From Bacteroidia bacterium (GTDB lineage: Bacteria > Bacteroidota > Bacteroidia > Cytophagales > Cyclobacteriaceae): 64,000 bases of DNA. The stretch is from NCBI GenBank assembly GCA_030426345.1, contig JAUHYU010000007.1, forward strand, positions 1 to 64,000, written 5' to 3'. Shown one piece after another: positions 9,183-19,880 of this stretch (its first letter is position 1; each line of letters begins with the position of its first letter). The position numbers and the translations under genes were made by a program. The notes below the pieces were generated by a model. It had not been told where the DNA came from. It saw only the letters and a program-made list of their open reading frames with translations, and ran no database searches.

Positions 9183-10238
9183 ATGAACAAAATATTAATT
9201 ACCGGGGGGGCTGGCTTCATTGGCTCACATGTCATTAGATTGTTTGTAGAAAAATATAAAAATTACCAGATATACAATTTGGATAATCTGACTTATGCTG
9301 GAAATTTGGAAAACCTGAGGGATGTGGAGCATAAGTCGAACTATACTTTTATAAAAGGAGACATAGTAGATGACTTATTTTTGACAGAGTTATTTGAAAA
9401 GCATCAATTCGATTCAGTCATTCACTTAGCAGCAGAGTCGCATGTAGACCGATCCATACTTAATCCTATAGAGTTTATTCAAACTAATGTGATCGGTACG
9501 GTCAATCTTTTGAATGTTGCTAAAAACTTCTGGAAGAATGATTATTCGGACAAATTGTTCTATCATGTCTCTACGGATGAGGTATATGGTTCGCTTGACA
9601 ATAGTGGTTTTTTTCTCGAAGACACACCTTATGATCCTCAATCACCCTATTCTGCCTCTAAAGCGAGCAGTGATCATTTTGTTAGAGCCTATCAAAATAC
9701 ATATGGTTTACCAATAGTAATTTCTAATTGTTCCAATAATTATGGACCCAACCAATTTCCTGAGAAGCTCATTCCTTTATTTATAAATAATATTTTGAAT
9801 AAAAGGCCTCTTCCAGTGTATGGAAAAGGGGAAAATGTGCGCGATTGGCTTTATGTCGTGGATCATGCTAAGGCAATTGACGTAATTTTCTCAAAAGGAA
9901 AAATTGGGGAAACGTACAACATTGGCGGATTCAACGAATGGAAAAACATCGACTTAATAAAAGTACTGTGCAAAACAGTTGACAAGAAGGTGGGTAATCC
10001 CGTTGGCACATCTGAACAGCTTTTGACCTATGTGGAAGACAGGGCTGGGCACGATTTGAGATATGCGATAGATGCCTCCAAAATCATGAATGAACTGGGA
10101 TGGGAACCTTCATTACAGTTTGAAGAAGGCATTGCAAAAACGGTAGATTGGTACCTGAAAAATACAGAATGGTTGGAAAATGTGACCTCTGGTGCCTATC
10201 TGGAATACTATAATGAACAATATCAAAACAGAGGATAA
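9183..10238 (+). CDS. rfbB: dTDP-glucose 4,6-dehydratase
   Basis: A 351-residue SDR enzyme for the second step from glucose 1-phosphate to dTDP-L-rhamnose and other deoxysugars. It has [56 protein letters not shown] (catalytic Thr-Asp-Glu), [15 protein letters not shown] (YxxxK) and [17 protein letters not shown], all typical of RfbB. It follows the decarboxylase by nine bases and its stop overlaps the rfbA start by one base (TAATG). Confidence 0.97.
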   Translation: MNKILITGGAGFIGSHVIRLFVEKYKNYQIYNLDNLTYAGNLENLRDVEHKSNYTFIKGDIVDDLFLTELFEKHQFDSVIHLAAESHVDRSILNPIEFIQTNVIGTVNLLNVAKNFWKNDYSDKLFYHVSTDEVYGSLDNSGFFLEDTPYDPQSPYSASKASSDHFVRAYQNTYGLPIVISNCSNNYGPNQFPEKLIPLFINNILNKRPLPVYGKGENVRDWLYVVDHAKAIDVIFSKGKIGETYNIGGFNEWKNIDLIKVLCKTVDKKVGNPVGTSEQLLTYVEDRAGHDLRYAIDASKIMNELGWEPSLQFEEGIAKTVDWYLKNTEWLENVTSGAYLEYYNEQYQNRG

Positions 10239-11101
10239 TGAAAGGAATTATACTAGCAGGGGGATCAGGGACACGACTTCATCCATTGACACTCGCGGTG
10301 AGCAAGCAACTCATGCCGGTCTATGATAAACCCATGATTTATTATCCACTAACCACTCTGATGTTGGCGGGGATTCGAGAAATTCTCATAATTTCGACTC
10401 CCCATGACTTACCAATGTTTGAAAAATTGCTTGGCGATGGTAAGAATTATGGCTGTGAATTTTCCTATGCTGTCCAAGAAGTTCCCAATGGGTTGGCACA
10501 GGCTTTTGTGATTGGCGAAGAGTTCATAGGCGATGACAAGGTGGCGCTAATATTAGGGGATAACATATTTTATGGTAGTAGCATGTCTAATTTGCTCCAA
10601 TCCAATAATGATCCTGATGGCGGGGTCGTTTTTGCCTACCATGTACAAGATCCTGAGCGGTATGGCGTGGTAGATTTTGATGAGAATTTAAAGGCTTTGA
10701 CAATTGAAGAAAAGCCAGACAAACCTAAGTCAAATTTCGCCGTACCTGGGTTGTATTTTTATGACAATGATGTAGTTGAGATTGCCAAAAATCTAGAACC
10801 AAGCAAGCGTGGTGAATATGAGATTACTGATGTGAATAAGAAATACCTAGAGAGAGGCAAATTGCAAGTAGGCATTCTTGATCGTGGCACGGCCTGGTTA
10901 GACACCGGTACTTTTAATTCCTTGATGCAAGCAGGTACTTTTGTGCAGGTGATAGAGGAGCGACAAGGTTTAAAGATCGGCAGCATTGAAGAATCTGCTT
11001 ACAGAATGAAATTTATAGACAAAAAAGGACTCGAAGCTCTTGCCCTTCCCTTGGTAAAAAGCGGCTATGGCGAATACCTACTCAGCCTGATCCAGAATTA
11101 G
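10238..11101 (+). CDS. rfbA: Glucose-1-phosphate thymidylyltransferase
   Basis: A 287-residue nucleotidyltransferase that makes dTDP-glucose, the first step of dTDP-rhamnose synthesis. The pyrophosphorylase motif [16 protein letters not shown] starts the protein. [51 protein letters not shown] and [17 protein letters not shown] complete the RmlA pattern. It is translationally coupled to rfbB. rfbC lies 50 kb away (61487) and no rfbD is present in the window. Confidence 0.97.
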   Translation: MKGIILAGGSGTRLHPLTLAVSKQLMPVYDKPMIYYPLTTLMLAGIREILIISTPHDLPMFEKLLGDGKNYGCEFSYAVQEVPNGLAQAFVIGEEFIGDDKVALILGDNIFYGSSMSNLLQSNNDPDGGVVFAYHVQDPERYGVVDFDENLKALTIEEKPDKPKSNFAVPGLYFYDNDVVEIAKNLEPSKRGEYEITDVNKKYLERGKLQVGILDRGTAWLDTGTFNSLMQAGTFVQVIEERQGLKIGSIEESAYRMKFIDKKGLEALALPLVKSGYGEYLLSLIQN

Positions 11102-11829
11102 GATTGTAGCTTCTCTGGCAAAGAGATTATAAAGGTAGATCCAAATTCTTCCTTTCGGCTTAGAACAATATTGCCGCCTAGTTGATCCAAAAAATATGCG
11201 GCATTATACAATCCTAACCCGAGCGAGCCCTCGCCCCCGGTGGCAAAGCTAGATAGTTTCTTGAATTTTTGGAATAAAAGAGGTTCTTCTCCTTGTTTGA
11301 TACCTTCGCCAAGGTCTTGTATTTCGATATGAAAATTATTATTCTCTTTGCGTAACCTCAATGATATTTCTTTTTCTTCCTTAGAAAATTTAATGGCGTT
11401 GGATAACACATTTTCGATTGCTCGTTGCACAAAAAAGCTATCAGAATCCATGACGGCATTTTCTGTCATTATTTTTGTCGATACTTTCAGTTTCTTGAGC
11501 TCTATTTGCTTGGAAAATGCTCGGACACACAGTTCGATGGTTTCGGCAATATCAAATTCGGCACTATCCATTTCGATTTTTCCAGCATCTATTTCACGCA
11601 TATCTCGCAAATTTTGTATCATTTCCAGCGCACTTAGAATAGACAAATACATAGAATCAATATATTCACGCTGTTGGTCAGATACATCACTGCTATCCAT
11701 TTCGAACAGTTGAAGTAGTGCAAAAACGCGGTTAAAGGGAGACCGGATGTCATGGTTTATTAGTTTTAATAAATGGTATTTTTCATCCTTTAGCTTGTCA
11801 AGTTCTTCCTTTAATTCTGCTGTGTCCAT
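11098..11829 (-). CDS. Sensor-less histidine kinase
   Basis: A 243-residue cytoplasmic kinase core. It begins with a Lys/Glu-rich coiled coil (about residues 1-20), then the phospho-acceptor helix [18 protein letters not shown]. The ATPase domain has the N box [13 protein letters not shown], the G1 box DLGEGI and the G2 box GSLGLGLYN. There are no transmembrane or PAS/GAF input domains and no adjacent response regulator, so input must come through a partner. It overlaps rfbA by four bases tail to tail. The partner could be any orphan regulator. Confidence 0.88.
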   Translation of the reverse strand: MDTAELKEELDKLKDEKYHLLKLINHDIRSPFNRVFALLQLFEMDSSDVSDQQREYIDSMYLSILSALEMIQNLRDMREIDAGKIEMDSAEFDIAETIELCVRAFSKQIELKKLKVSTKIMTENAVMDSDSFFVQRAIENVLSNAIKFSKEEKEISLRLRKENNNFHIEIQDLGEGIKQGEEPLLFQKFKKLSSFATGGEGSLGLGLYNAAYFLDQLGGNIVLSRKEEFGSTFIISLPEKLQS

Positions 11830-11913
11830 GTTTTGAAGTTTTATTCTTAAAAATGTGCTGTTAAAGATTCAAAAATCAGGGCGGAAAGGTAGCATTTCCA
11901 ATAATAATTCAAA

Positions 11914-11944
11914 TTTGTTTAATGATAAAAATTGGATAGTTTTG
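11914..11944 (+). promoter_or_regulatory. pheA promoter, full Bacteroidota consensus
   Basis: TTTG at 11914-11917, then exactly 19 bases, then TAGTTTTG at 11937-11944. This is a complete match to the -33/-7 consensus of the Bacteroidota primary sigma factor. The pheA start lies 33 bases downstream. Confidence 0.75.
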
Positions 11945-11977
11945 TTTCCTTTTTTCAAGCCATACCATAAATAATCC

Positions 11978-13060
11978 ATGGAAAAACAGGTAAAAACATT
12001 AGAAGAATTGCGCAATAGAATTGATGCTATCGACAACAAATTGATCGAAGTGCTCAACGAGCGTATGGCTGTGGTCAAAGAAGTAGGTGCGTTGAAAAAA
12101 AACAGTAACACAGCGATTTACCGGCCCGAAAGAGAAAAGAGCATTATCGACCGATTGCATAAAAACCATAAGGGGCATCTTACCAGAGCTGCAATTGAAG
12201 CTATATTTTTGGAGATATTTGCGCTGAGCAGAAATTTTGAATTACCTGAGTTGGTAGCTTATTTGGGGCCAGAAGGCAGTTTTACCCACCAAGCTGCTGA
12301 AAGCAGGTTTGGCGCTATGAGTAAATACCTAGCTCTAGGTTCGATACAGTCTGTTTTTGAGGCGATCGATACAGGTCGGGCTAGATTTGGCGTGGTGCCT
12401 TTGGAAAACAATCAGGCAGGTGTGGTCAGCGAAACTATTGACTTTTTAGATTCTATGGATCTACGAATCACGGCAGAAGTGCCACTACCGATTCATTTTG
12501 CCTTTGCTACGAAGTGCGAAAGCTTGGATCAAGTAAAAAGGGTTTATTCCAAGGATATTGGCTTCAGACAATGCAAAAAGTTTTTGAATGAATCATTTAA
12601 TGGAGCAAAGGTAGAATTCATTCCTGTAAACTCGACATCAAAGGCAGCTAAGATTGCTTTGGAAGAAAAAGGAAGCGCCGCTTTGTGTTCTCATATCGCG
12701 GCAAGGACACATAAAGTGCCCATATTATTTGATAATGTAGAAGATTCTACCAATAATTTCACGCGGTTTTTAATCATTAGTAAAGACATTGAAAATCAAC
12801 AAAGCGACAATGATAAAACAAGCCTGTTGGCAAAAACAACAGATGAGCCGGGAAGCTTGATGATGTTATTGCAGGATTTCTATAGTGCAGGCATCAACCT
12901 GACCAAATTGGAAAGTCGCCCGGCAAAAAAAGGGAAGACTTTCAAATACTATTTTTACATCGACATCGACGGCCATGTCAAAGATGCATCTGTTGCTAAA
13001 GTTATTCAAAAGCACAAGAAAGTCATCAAGTGGCTGGGTAGCTATGTGAAAATGTGTTGA
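11978..13060 (+). CDS. pheA: Bifunctional chorismate mutase / prephenate dehydratase
   Basis: Makes phenylpyruvate from chorismate for phenylalanine synthesis. Residues about 1-85 are an AroQ-type mutase (ELRNRIDAIDNKLIEVLNER, YRPEREKSII). Residues about 92-270 are the dehydratase, beginning VAYLGPEGSFTHQAA and ending with the NFTRFLIIS motif, in which Thr is catalytic. Residues about 280-360 form an ACT domain (TTDEPGSLMMLLQDFYSAG, LTKLESRPAKKG), expected to bind phenylalanine for feedback inhibition. The 360-residue fusion is standard. The gene is monocistronic and convergent with the following gene (6-base gap). Confidence 0.96.
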   Translation: MEKQVKTLEELRNRIDAIDNKLIEVLNERMAVVKEVGALKKNSNTAIYRPEREKSIIDRLHKNHKGHLTRAAIEAIFLEIFALSRNFELPELVAYLGPEGSFTHQAAESRFGAMSKYLALGSIQSVFEAIDTGRARFGVVPLENNQAGVVSETIDFLDSMDLRITAEVPLPIHFAFATKCESLDQVKRVYSKDIGFRQCKKFLNESFNGAKVEFIPVNSTSKAAKIALEEKGSAALCSHIAARTHKVPILFDNVEDSTNNFTRFLIISKDIENQQSDNDKTSLLAKTTDEPGSLMMLLQDFYSAGINLTKLESRPAKKGKTFKYYFYIDIDGHVKDASVAKVIQKHKKVIKWLGSYVKMC

Positions 13061-13066
13061 TGGATT

Positions 13067-14269
13067 TTACATGCTTTTTGTCTCTGTTTTAGACTGCTTC
13101 CCTCCGATAAACGGCATCCTTTTAAAGGGTTTGGATCTGTCAAACAAGTATCTCATGGTTTTATGGATTTTGGCCCTATTTCCGCCAACTTGCTCAGCCA
13201 CATGAACCATGCGAACATTGAAATCCCCAATCCAGTTCATTTCAAAATCTTCATAGCGCTGAAAATCCTCCTGTACACTTTTTCTGACTCGCTCGATAAG
13301 AGCCCCTTCCATACCTTTTCCTTGATAGTCGGGTATAATCCCAAAGACCATCCCAAACATTTTATTGTTGGTTTTCCTCCAAGTATGCCAGGCAAATTTA
13401 ATCTTACCGATCCAGTCAAGCTTGCCATTTAAATGCTTAAATATCTGATTTACTTCTGGCAGCATAATAAAAAAGGAGATTGGTCTGTCTTCATAAAATC
13501 CAAACCACATGATCCTTTCGTCGATTATAGGTTTCATTTGTTTCATTAAATGCTTTGCCATCTGTGATGACAATCCGGCAACTCCTTTATGACTTGCCCA
13601 GGCTGCATTGTATACTTCTTTGAAATATTCCGTGTATTTGTCGATTTCCTTTAGCTTGATGTGCCTAAAGGTGTATTTCGGATTTTGGAAAATGCGATCT
13701 GCTTTCGCTTTTAAATTTGGATGTATGGGATCCAATACCTTTCGGGCAAAGGTGATTTGCTCAAAATAGGTCTTAAATCCATATGCCTGAAAAAGCTCCA
13801 GATAATAGGGGAAATTATAGTTGCAATTATAATTGGGATCTATGTCAAATCCTTTTACAAGCAATCCCCACCATTTGTCGCGATCACCAAAATTAATAGG
13901 CCCATCCATGGCTTCCATGCCCTTTTCTGCCAGCCAGTTTTTGCAGGCATCGAAGAGCATAAATGCAGCATCCTTGTCATTGATACATTCGAAAAATCCC
14001 ATAGCTCCTGTTGGCTGGTCGTTATCCTTGTCGACGGTTTTCTTGTTAATAAAAGCAGCCACGCGACCGATCACCTCATTTTGGCTATCTTTCAATATCC
14101 AACGGACAAGTTCCCCATTTCTGAAATATTTATTTTTTTCCTTGCTGAAAACATTTTCCACATCTTTGTCGAGCGGCCTGATCCAATGCTTTTCATTTTT
14201 ATACAATTTGATAGGGAGCAATAAAAAATCCTTCGCAGTCTGCCTGTCCGTAACTTCAATCAATTTCAT
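13067..14269 (-). CDS. GNAT-like acyltransferase-fold protein, function unknown
   Basis: A 400-residue protein common in Bacteroidota. Segments such as WILKDSQNEVIGRVAAFIN and GMVFGIIPDYQGKGMEGALI resemble acetyl-CoA-binding GNAT strands (Q/RxxGxG/A at PDYQGKGMEGA), so an N-acyltransferase fold is likely. PINFGDRDKWWGLLVKGFD and WIGDFNVRMVHVAEQVGG are strongly patterned and probably family signatures. The substrate cannot be inferred. It is a single gene, divergent from the Tat-signal gene at 14448. Confidence 0.82.
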   Translation of the reverse strand: MKLIEVTDRQTAKDFLLLPIKLYKNEKHWIRPLDKDVENVFSKEKNKYFRNGELVRWILKDSQNEVIGRVAAFINKKTVDKDNDQPTGAMGFFECINDKDAAFMLFDACKNWLAEKGMEAMDGPINFGDRDKWWGLLVKGFDIDPNYNCNYNFPYYLELFQAYGFKTYFEQITFARKVLDPIHPNLKAKADRIFQNPKYTFRHIKLKEIDKYTEYFKEVYNAAWASHKGVAGLSSQMAKHLMKQMKPIIDERIMWFGFYEDRPISFFIMLPEVNQIFKHLNGKLDWIGKIKFAWHTWRKTNNKMFGMVFGIIPDYQGKGMEGALIERVRKSVQEDFQRYEDFEMNWIGDFNVRMVHVAEQVGGNRAKIHKTMRYLFDRSKPFKRMPFIGGKQSKTETKSM

Positions 14270-14447
14270 GCCTAATTATTATATTTTCATTAACCTGTTT
14301 GGAAAATGCAGTTGTGTTAGTTTGCAAATTTACAATTGATTTTTGATCTCCAATAAAAAATGAAACGCAAACATAAAAGCGCATTTCCGAAAGTGTAATT
14401 TTATAGATAATTTAAACTTTGGAATCTAAACCTATGATCTAATAACT

Positions 14448-15389
14448 ATGGACAGAAGAAAATTTATTAAAGCTACAGGAAAGGGAATCTTTGGGGTTTC
14501 TGCGGCGACTACAATGGGGTTTCTGAATCAAAACGCCTTGGCAAAAACAGCCGACGACTTATTCTTTAAGATATCCCTTGCAGAATGGTCGCTACACAGA
14601 ACACTTTTTGCAGGCAAGTTGACCAATATGATGTTTCCTGAAAAAGCGAAAAAAGATTTAGGAATCCATGCTGTAGAGTACGTAAATCAATTTTTCAAAG
14701 ACAGAGCTGAAGATGAAGTCTATCTAAAAGAATTGAAATCCAGAACAGAAGATCTTGATGTAAAAAACGTATTGATCATGATCGATGGCGAAGGGCATCT
14801 GGCCGATGACGACGACAAAAAGCGTACTAAATCCATAGAAAATCACTATAAGTGGGTTGAGGCAGCTAAGTTTTTGGGGTGCCACTCTATTCGCGTCAAT
14901 GCGTATGCGACATCGAAAGATATGGAGGAAGGCAAAGCAGCTGCTGTTGACGGACTGGGGAGATTGACAGAGTTTGCACAGCCTTATGGCATCAACATAA
15001 TCGTGGAAAACCATGGCGGGTTTTCTTCTAACGGCCAGTGGCTTTCAGGAGTGATCAAAGAAGTTGGTCAGCCTACATGTGGCACCTTACCTGATTTTGG
15101 TAATTTCTGTATCAAAAGAGGTGCAGATGGATGTGCAGAAGAATATGATAGGTACAAGGGTGTGAAAGAACTGATGCCTTATGCCAAGGGAGTTAGCGCA
15201 AAATCTATTGCCTTTGATGCAGATGGAAATTGTGTAGAAACCGACTATAAAAAAATGCTAAAAATCGTGAAGAAAGCCGGATACACTGGTCATGTTGGAA
15301 TCGAGTCCGAATCAAAGATAGATGAAGAGAAAGCCATTTTACTTACAAAATCCTTATTGGAAAAAGTGGGAAAATCGCTTTATAAGTAA
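14448..15389 (+). CDS. Tat-exported sugar phosphate isomerase/epimerase-like TIM barrel
   Basis: A 313-residue protein beginning MDRRKFIKATGKGIFGVSAA, a twin-arginine signal (RRKFIK) followed by a hydrophobic stretch, so it is folded before export through TatC. The mature part fits the AP-endonuclease-2/xylose-isomerase-like TIM barrel (Pfam AP_endonuc_2): EYVNQFF, HSIRVNAYA, INIIVENHGGFSSNGQWL and TCGTLPDFGNFCIKRG carry the expected metal-ligand Glu, His and Asp. The C-terminal HVGIESES supplies another Glu. Such proteins are usually sugar isomerases or epimerases in periplasmic sugar catabolism. No partner enzyme is adjacent. Confidence 0.88.
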   Translation: MDRRKFIKATGKGIFGVSAATTMGFLNQNALAKTADDLFFKISLAEWSLHRTLFAGKLTNMMFPEKAKKDLGIHAVEYVNQFFKDRAEDEVYLKELKSRTEDLDVKNVLIMIDGEGHLADDDDKKRTKSIENHYKWVEAAKFLGCHSIRVNAYATSKDMEEGKAAAVDGLGRLTEFAQPYGINIIVENHGGFSSNGQWLSGVIKEVGQPTCGTLPDFGNFCIKRGADGCAEEYDRYKGVKELMPYAKGVSAKSIAFDADGNCVETDYKKMLKIVKKAGYTGHVGIESESKIDEEKAILLTKSLLEKVGKSLYK

Positions 15390-15511
15390 TCTCAAACCCA
15401 TGAAAATGAATGGATATCATAGCAAAACAGAAAGATTATCAGGCATGATTAATTTGGAAAATATTGGTACATCTGCTATCATTGCAGTTCCAAGTCAATT
15501 TTCTGAAATTG

Positions 15512-15621
15512 ATTTATAAAGAAGGGTGGAGAGACTGGCTCTGTGAAACCCTAGCAACCTGGTGGCAATTGCCAAGGTGCTAATTCCTGATTCCGTCAAA
15601 TATTGTCGGAAGTATATAAAT
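15512..15621 (+). ncRNA. SAM-I (S-box) riboswitch
   Basis: The conserved S-box core is visible: GGGTGGAGAGACTGGC (15524-15539), GAAACCCTAGCAACC (15545-15559), then GGTGCTAATTCC (15575-15586) and the closing GGAAGTATA near 15608. Terminal arms ATTTATA (15512-15518) and TATAAAT (15615-15621) pair as P1. SAM binding should shut off the downstream metY-metX genes for methionine synthesis. It starts about 120 bases after the preceding stop. I could not identify its promoter. Confidence 0.92.
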
Positions 15622-15629
15622 TGAAAAAG

Positions 15630-15755
15630 ATGAAACAAATCAGCAATAATTTTAGTTCCCGAATATCAGTAGCAATTGATTTTGCCATGATTGCTTCCTG
15701 CATTTCCCCGATTTTTATGGGCTGTAGGCACATGCCTTACTGTCTGGCAGTATAG
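15630..15755 (+). CDS. Possible 41-residue leader peptide between the SAM riboswitch and metY
   Basis: A short frame opens nine bases after the riboswitch (MKQISNNFSSRISVAIDFAM...) and ends in GCRHMPYCLAV. It has five Met and three Cys residues in 41 and a hydrophobic middle. Its stop codon (15753-15755) lies in the loop of a hairpin whose 5' arm is the last codons of the frame (15741-15775), the geometry of a translation-dependent attenuator. Function is inferred: I know no homologue, and it could be chance. Confidence 0.4.
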   Translation: MKQISNNFSSRISVAIDFAMIASCISPIFMGCRHMPYCLAV

Positions 15756-15775
15756 CATCTCATTGCTGTCAGACA
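15741..15775 (+). promoter_or_regulatory. Hairpin at the end of the metY leader
   Basis: TGTCTGGCAG (15741-15750) pairs with CTGTCAGACA (15766-15775), ten base pairs with one G-U. Two more pairs (15751-15752 with 15764-15765) extend it. No U-run follows, so it is not a classical terminator. It lies 71 bases before metY and could act by masking or exposing RNA when the short upstream frame is translated. Confidence 0.5.
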
Positions 15776-15807
15776 AAGAGTGACCCTGCACTGAACCAGG
15801 AAATTGA

Positions 15808-17166
<1,359 letters not shown>

Positions 17167-17181
17167 ATATTGAGTGAAATG

Positions 17182-17233
17182 TTGCAATGTAAATCATGGA
17201 AAAAGCATGCTTTTTCCATGATTTACATTGCAA
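17182..17233. repeat. 52-base perfect palindrome between metY and metX
   Basis: Every base from 17182 to 17207 is complemented by 17233 to 17208, with no loop. The centre is GGAAAAAGCATGCTTTTTCC and the arms begin TTGCAATGTAAATCATGG. In RNA it would form a hairpin of more than 20 pairs with a minimal loop. It is followed by GCAGCTAATG rather than a U-run, and metX starts 20 bases later. It may protect the metY message, reduce metX expression, or bind a protein. Confidence 0.9.
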
Positions 17234-17253
17234 GCAGCTAATGAAAGACAACA

Positions 17254-18297
17254 ATGGTAACCAATAAAATTTACAACCATAAGCAAAAGTTTGAATTGGA
17301 ATCAGGTGGATATTTGCCGGAGCTCCAACTTTTTTATACCACATATGGCAAACTCAATGAGCAAAAAAATAATGTGATATGGATTTGTCATGCTTTTTCT
17401 GGTAATTCTGACTTTACTGAATGGTGGGGAGGGTTGTTTGGTGACGGCAAGTTATATGATCCAAATAAGCACTTTGTAGTTTGTGTAAATATGATCGGTG
17501 GATGTTATGGATCTACTGGGCCACTTTCGACAAACCCTGAAACCGAAAAGCCATACTACCACGATTTCCCGTTGCTTACCAATAAAGACATAGTATATAG
17601 TTACGACATCATTCGTAATCATCTAAATATTAACCAAATCCATACAGTCATTGGCTGTTCCATGGGAGGTCAACAGGCGATCGAGTGGGCAGTACAACAG
17701 CCGAGCCTCTTTGAACATTTGGTTGCAATAGGTGCCAATGCCAAACATTCACCGTGGGCCATTGCCTTTAATGAAACGCAGCGAATGGCCATAGCCGCCG
17801 ACCAAACTTGGAAAGAAAACCATGACAATGCAGGGATGGAAGGATTAAAAGCCGCTCGTGCAGTTGGCTTGCTTTCTTACCGAAACTATGTATCATATGC
17901 CGTAAAGCAGCATGAAATTTCTGATGATGTCTTGGATAATTTCAAAGCATCTTCCTATCAAAACTACCAAGGGGAAAAAATGACACAACGATTCAATGCG
18001 TTTTCGTATTGGACGATTTCCAAAGCCATGGATTCTCAGCATATTGGTAGAAATAGAGGGGGGTTGGAAAAAGCATTAAAACGGATAAAAGCAAAAAGTC
18101 TATTTCTAGGAATTGACAATGATATTTTGTTTCCCACAGAAGAACAAAAATTTTTGGCCAAGCACATCGATAATGCCGTCTATAATGAAATAGATTCGCT
18201 ATATGGCCATGATGGCTTTTTGCTGGAATTTGACAAGCTCACCAAAGTAATCAACAACTTTTATTCCAAGGTCTCCGCAAGGAAAAGGTCCGCGTAA
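17254..18297 (+). CDS. metX: Homoserine O-acetyltransferase
   Basis: A 347-residue alpha/beta hydrolase that acetylates homoserine, the committed step of methionine synthesis. ELQLFYTTYGKLNEQKNNVI and WICHAFSGNSD lead into the oxyanion region. The nucleophile Ser is in VIGCSMGGQQAIEWA (about residue 135). The acid is Asp in FLGIDNDILFPTEEQ and the base is His in YGHDGFLLEFD. VVCVNMIGGCYGSTGP is a MetX signature. It lies downstream of metY across the palindrome and is probably controlled by the same riboswitch. Confidence 0.95.
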   Translation: MVTNKIYNHKQKFELESGGYLPELQLFYTTYGKLNEQKNNVIWICHAFSGNSDFTEWWGGLFGDGKLYDPNKHFVVCVNMIGGCYGSTGPLSTNPETEKPYYHDFPLLTNKDIVYSYDIIRNHLNINQIHTVIGCSMGGQQAIEWAVQQPSLFEHLVAIGANAKHSPWAIAFNETQRMAIAADQTWKENHDNAGMEGLKAARAVGLLSYRNYVSYAVKQHEISDDVLDNFKASSYQNYQGEKMTQRFNAFSYWTISKAMDSQHIGRNRGGLEKALKRIKAKSLFLGIDNDILFPTEEQKFLAKHIDNAVYNEIDSLYGHDGFLLEFDKLTKVINNFYSKVSARKRSA

Positions 18298-18409
18298 AAT
18301 CCATCATTCACACTTCTGTTGTTTAAAAAAAGCAACAAATTTCCATAAAATATTATCTTTGCAGCCCCTTTGGGAAATTTCTATTGGGGATAATTAAAAA
18401 ACACGAAAA

Positions 18410-19597
18410 ATGGCTAACCCAGTTGACCCAAGTCAGGAAATCTTTGAAACAAAGCATTTTCAGACATACCGACGATTTCCGCTAACCCTCGCATCAGGCA
18501 AAGGCACCAGGGTGTATGATGTCGATGGCAAGGAATACCTCGATGCACTGGCTGGTATTGCCGTAAATAATGTAGGACATTGCCATCCCAAGGTGGTGAA
18601 AGCGATTCAAGAACAGGCCGCAACGCTGATCCATGTTTCCAACCTCTATCACAACGTTCCGCAGAGTAAACTAGCAGATTTGCTAACAAAAGTTTCTGGA
18701 TTTGATCGGGTTTTCTTTTGTAATTCTGGATTGGAAGCGAATGAAGGAGCCATAAAGATCGCGAGAAAAGTGAGTGAGCAAAATGGTAAGACAGGGCCTA
18801 TAATTTATTTTTCAGGATGCTTTCACGGGAGATCAATTACCACGATTACCATGGGAAAAGAGGCATTTCAAAAAGGCTTTGGCCCCTTACCCGAAGGGTT
18901 TCAACAATTACCTTATAACGATATAGATGTCTTGGATCAAATAGGTTCAGACACACGTGCAATTATTGTAGAATGCATTCAGGGCGAAGGAGGAGTGAAT
19001 TTAGCGAATGCAGGTTTTCTTAAGAAGATTGGTGAAATCTGTAAAGAAAAGGAAATTATTTTGATTGTGGATGAAATCCAAACTGGAATGGGACGAACAG
19101 GTAAAATGTTTGCATATGAGCATTTTGATCTTGATCCGGATATTATTTCTTTGGCAAAGGGTTTGGGTTCTGGTGTCCCGATAGGGGCTATTCTGGCAAA
19201 AGAAGATATTGCCACAAAAATAGTACCTGGAGACCATGGTTCGACCTTTGGTGGAAATCCGCTGGCCTGCGCTGCAGCTTTTGCAAACCTAGAAGTGATT
19301 CTAGAAGAAGAGCTATTGTTGAATTGCCAAAAAGTTGGAACTTATTTAAAGAAGGGACTAACAGATTTAGCCAAAAATTATCCATTTATTAAGGAGGTGC
19401 GGGGCATGGGATTGATGCTCGGAATAGTTTTCGAACCTGAATGTAGACCTATTGCTATCCGACTAATGGAGCGAGGTTTGCTAGTGAGTTGTACCGCTAT
19501 GCATGTCATTCGTTTGGTGCCTCCACTCATCCTGACACAGGATGAAGCAGATAGTATATTGGCCATATTGAAGGAAATATTGGAAGAAGGAGTATAA
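18410..19597 (+). CDS. argD: Class III aminotransferase, probably acetylornithine aminotransferase
   Basis: A 395-residue PLP enzyme. LASGKGTRVYDVDGKEYLD, NNVGHCHPKVVKAIQEQA, FFCNSGLEANEGAIKIARK and CFHGRSITTI are ArgD-like. IIVDEIQTGMGRTG precedes ISLAKGLGSGVPIGAILA, whose Lys binds PLP. GDHGSTFGGNPLACAAA is also conserved. The best fit is N-acetylornithine transamination in arginine synthesis. No arg genes are nearby, so ornithine- or succinylornithine-type activity is possible. A possible -7 box TATCTTTG lies at 18354-18361. Confidence 0.85.
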   Translation: MANPVDPSQEIFETKHFQTYRRFPLTLASGKGTRVYDVDGKEYLDALAGIAVNNVGHCHPKVVKAIQEQAATLIHVSNLYHNVPQSKLADLLTKVSGFDRVFFCNSGLEANEGAIKIARKVSEQNGKTGPIIYFSGCFHGRSITTITMGKEAFQKGFGPLPEGFQQLPYNDIDVLDQIGSDTRAIIVECIQGEGGVNLANAGFLKKIGEICKEKEIILIVDEIQTGMGRTGKMFAYEHFDLDPDIISLAKGLGSGVPIGAILAKEDIATKIVPGDHGSTFGGNPLACAAAFANLEVILEEELLLNCQKVGTYLKKGLTDLAKNYPFIKEVRGMGLMLGIVFEPECRPIAIRLMERGLLVSCTAMHVIRLVPPLILTQDEADSILAILKEILEEGV

Positions 19598-19880
19598 AAT
19601 ATAAAAACCTCAAAAAATGTGAATTACAACAGTTTTTGTGTCATTTATATCCTTTCCATCCAATTTTATTTAGCGTTTTTTGTGAATTCAATAAAATAAT
19701 TCGATTTTTTCAATTATTTTTACAGGCTCGTAACTTTTTGGGTGTCGTCCGAATAGGCAGTAATGGCCCTTCGTCCGTATGGATAACTTTTACATACAAT
19801 TGTAGTTATTGTTTACGAAAGTAATTATTATAAAACCATCTCTCATGGGGAGTAAACTAAAAGATTCTATCAAATTGAGA

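Noticed and set aside
13721-14224. 167-codon plus-strand frame over the GNAT-like gene
   Set aside because: Antisense shadow with no recognisable fold.
15398-15519. Frame upstream of the SAM riboswitch
   Set aside because: It runs into the riboswitch P1 arm and has no family-like sequence; only a chance frame after the TIM-barrel gene.
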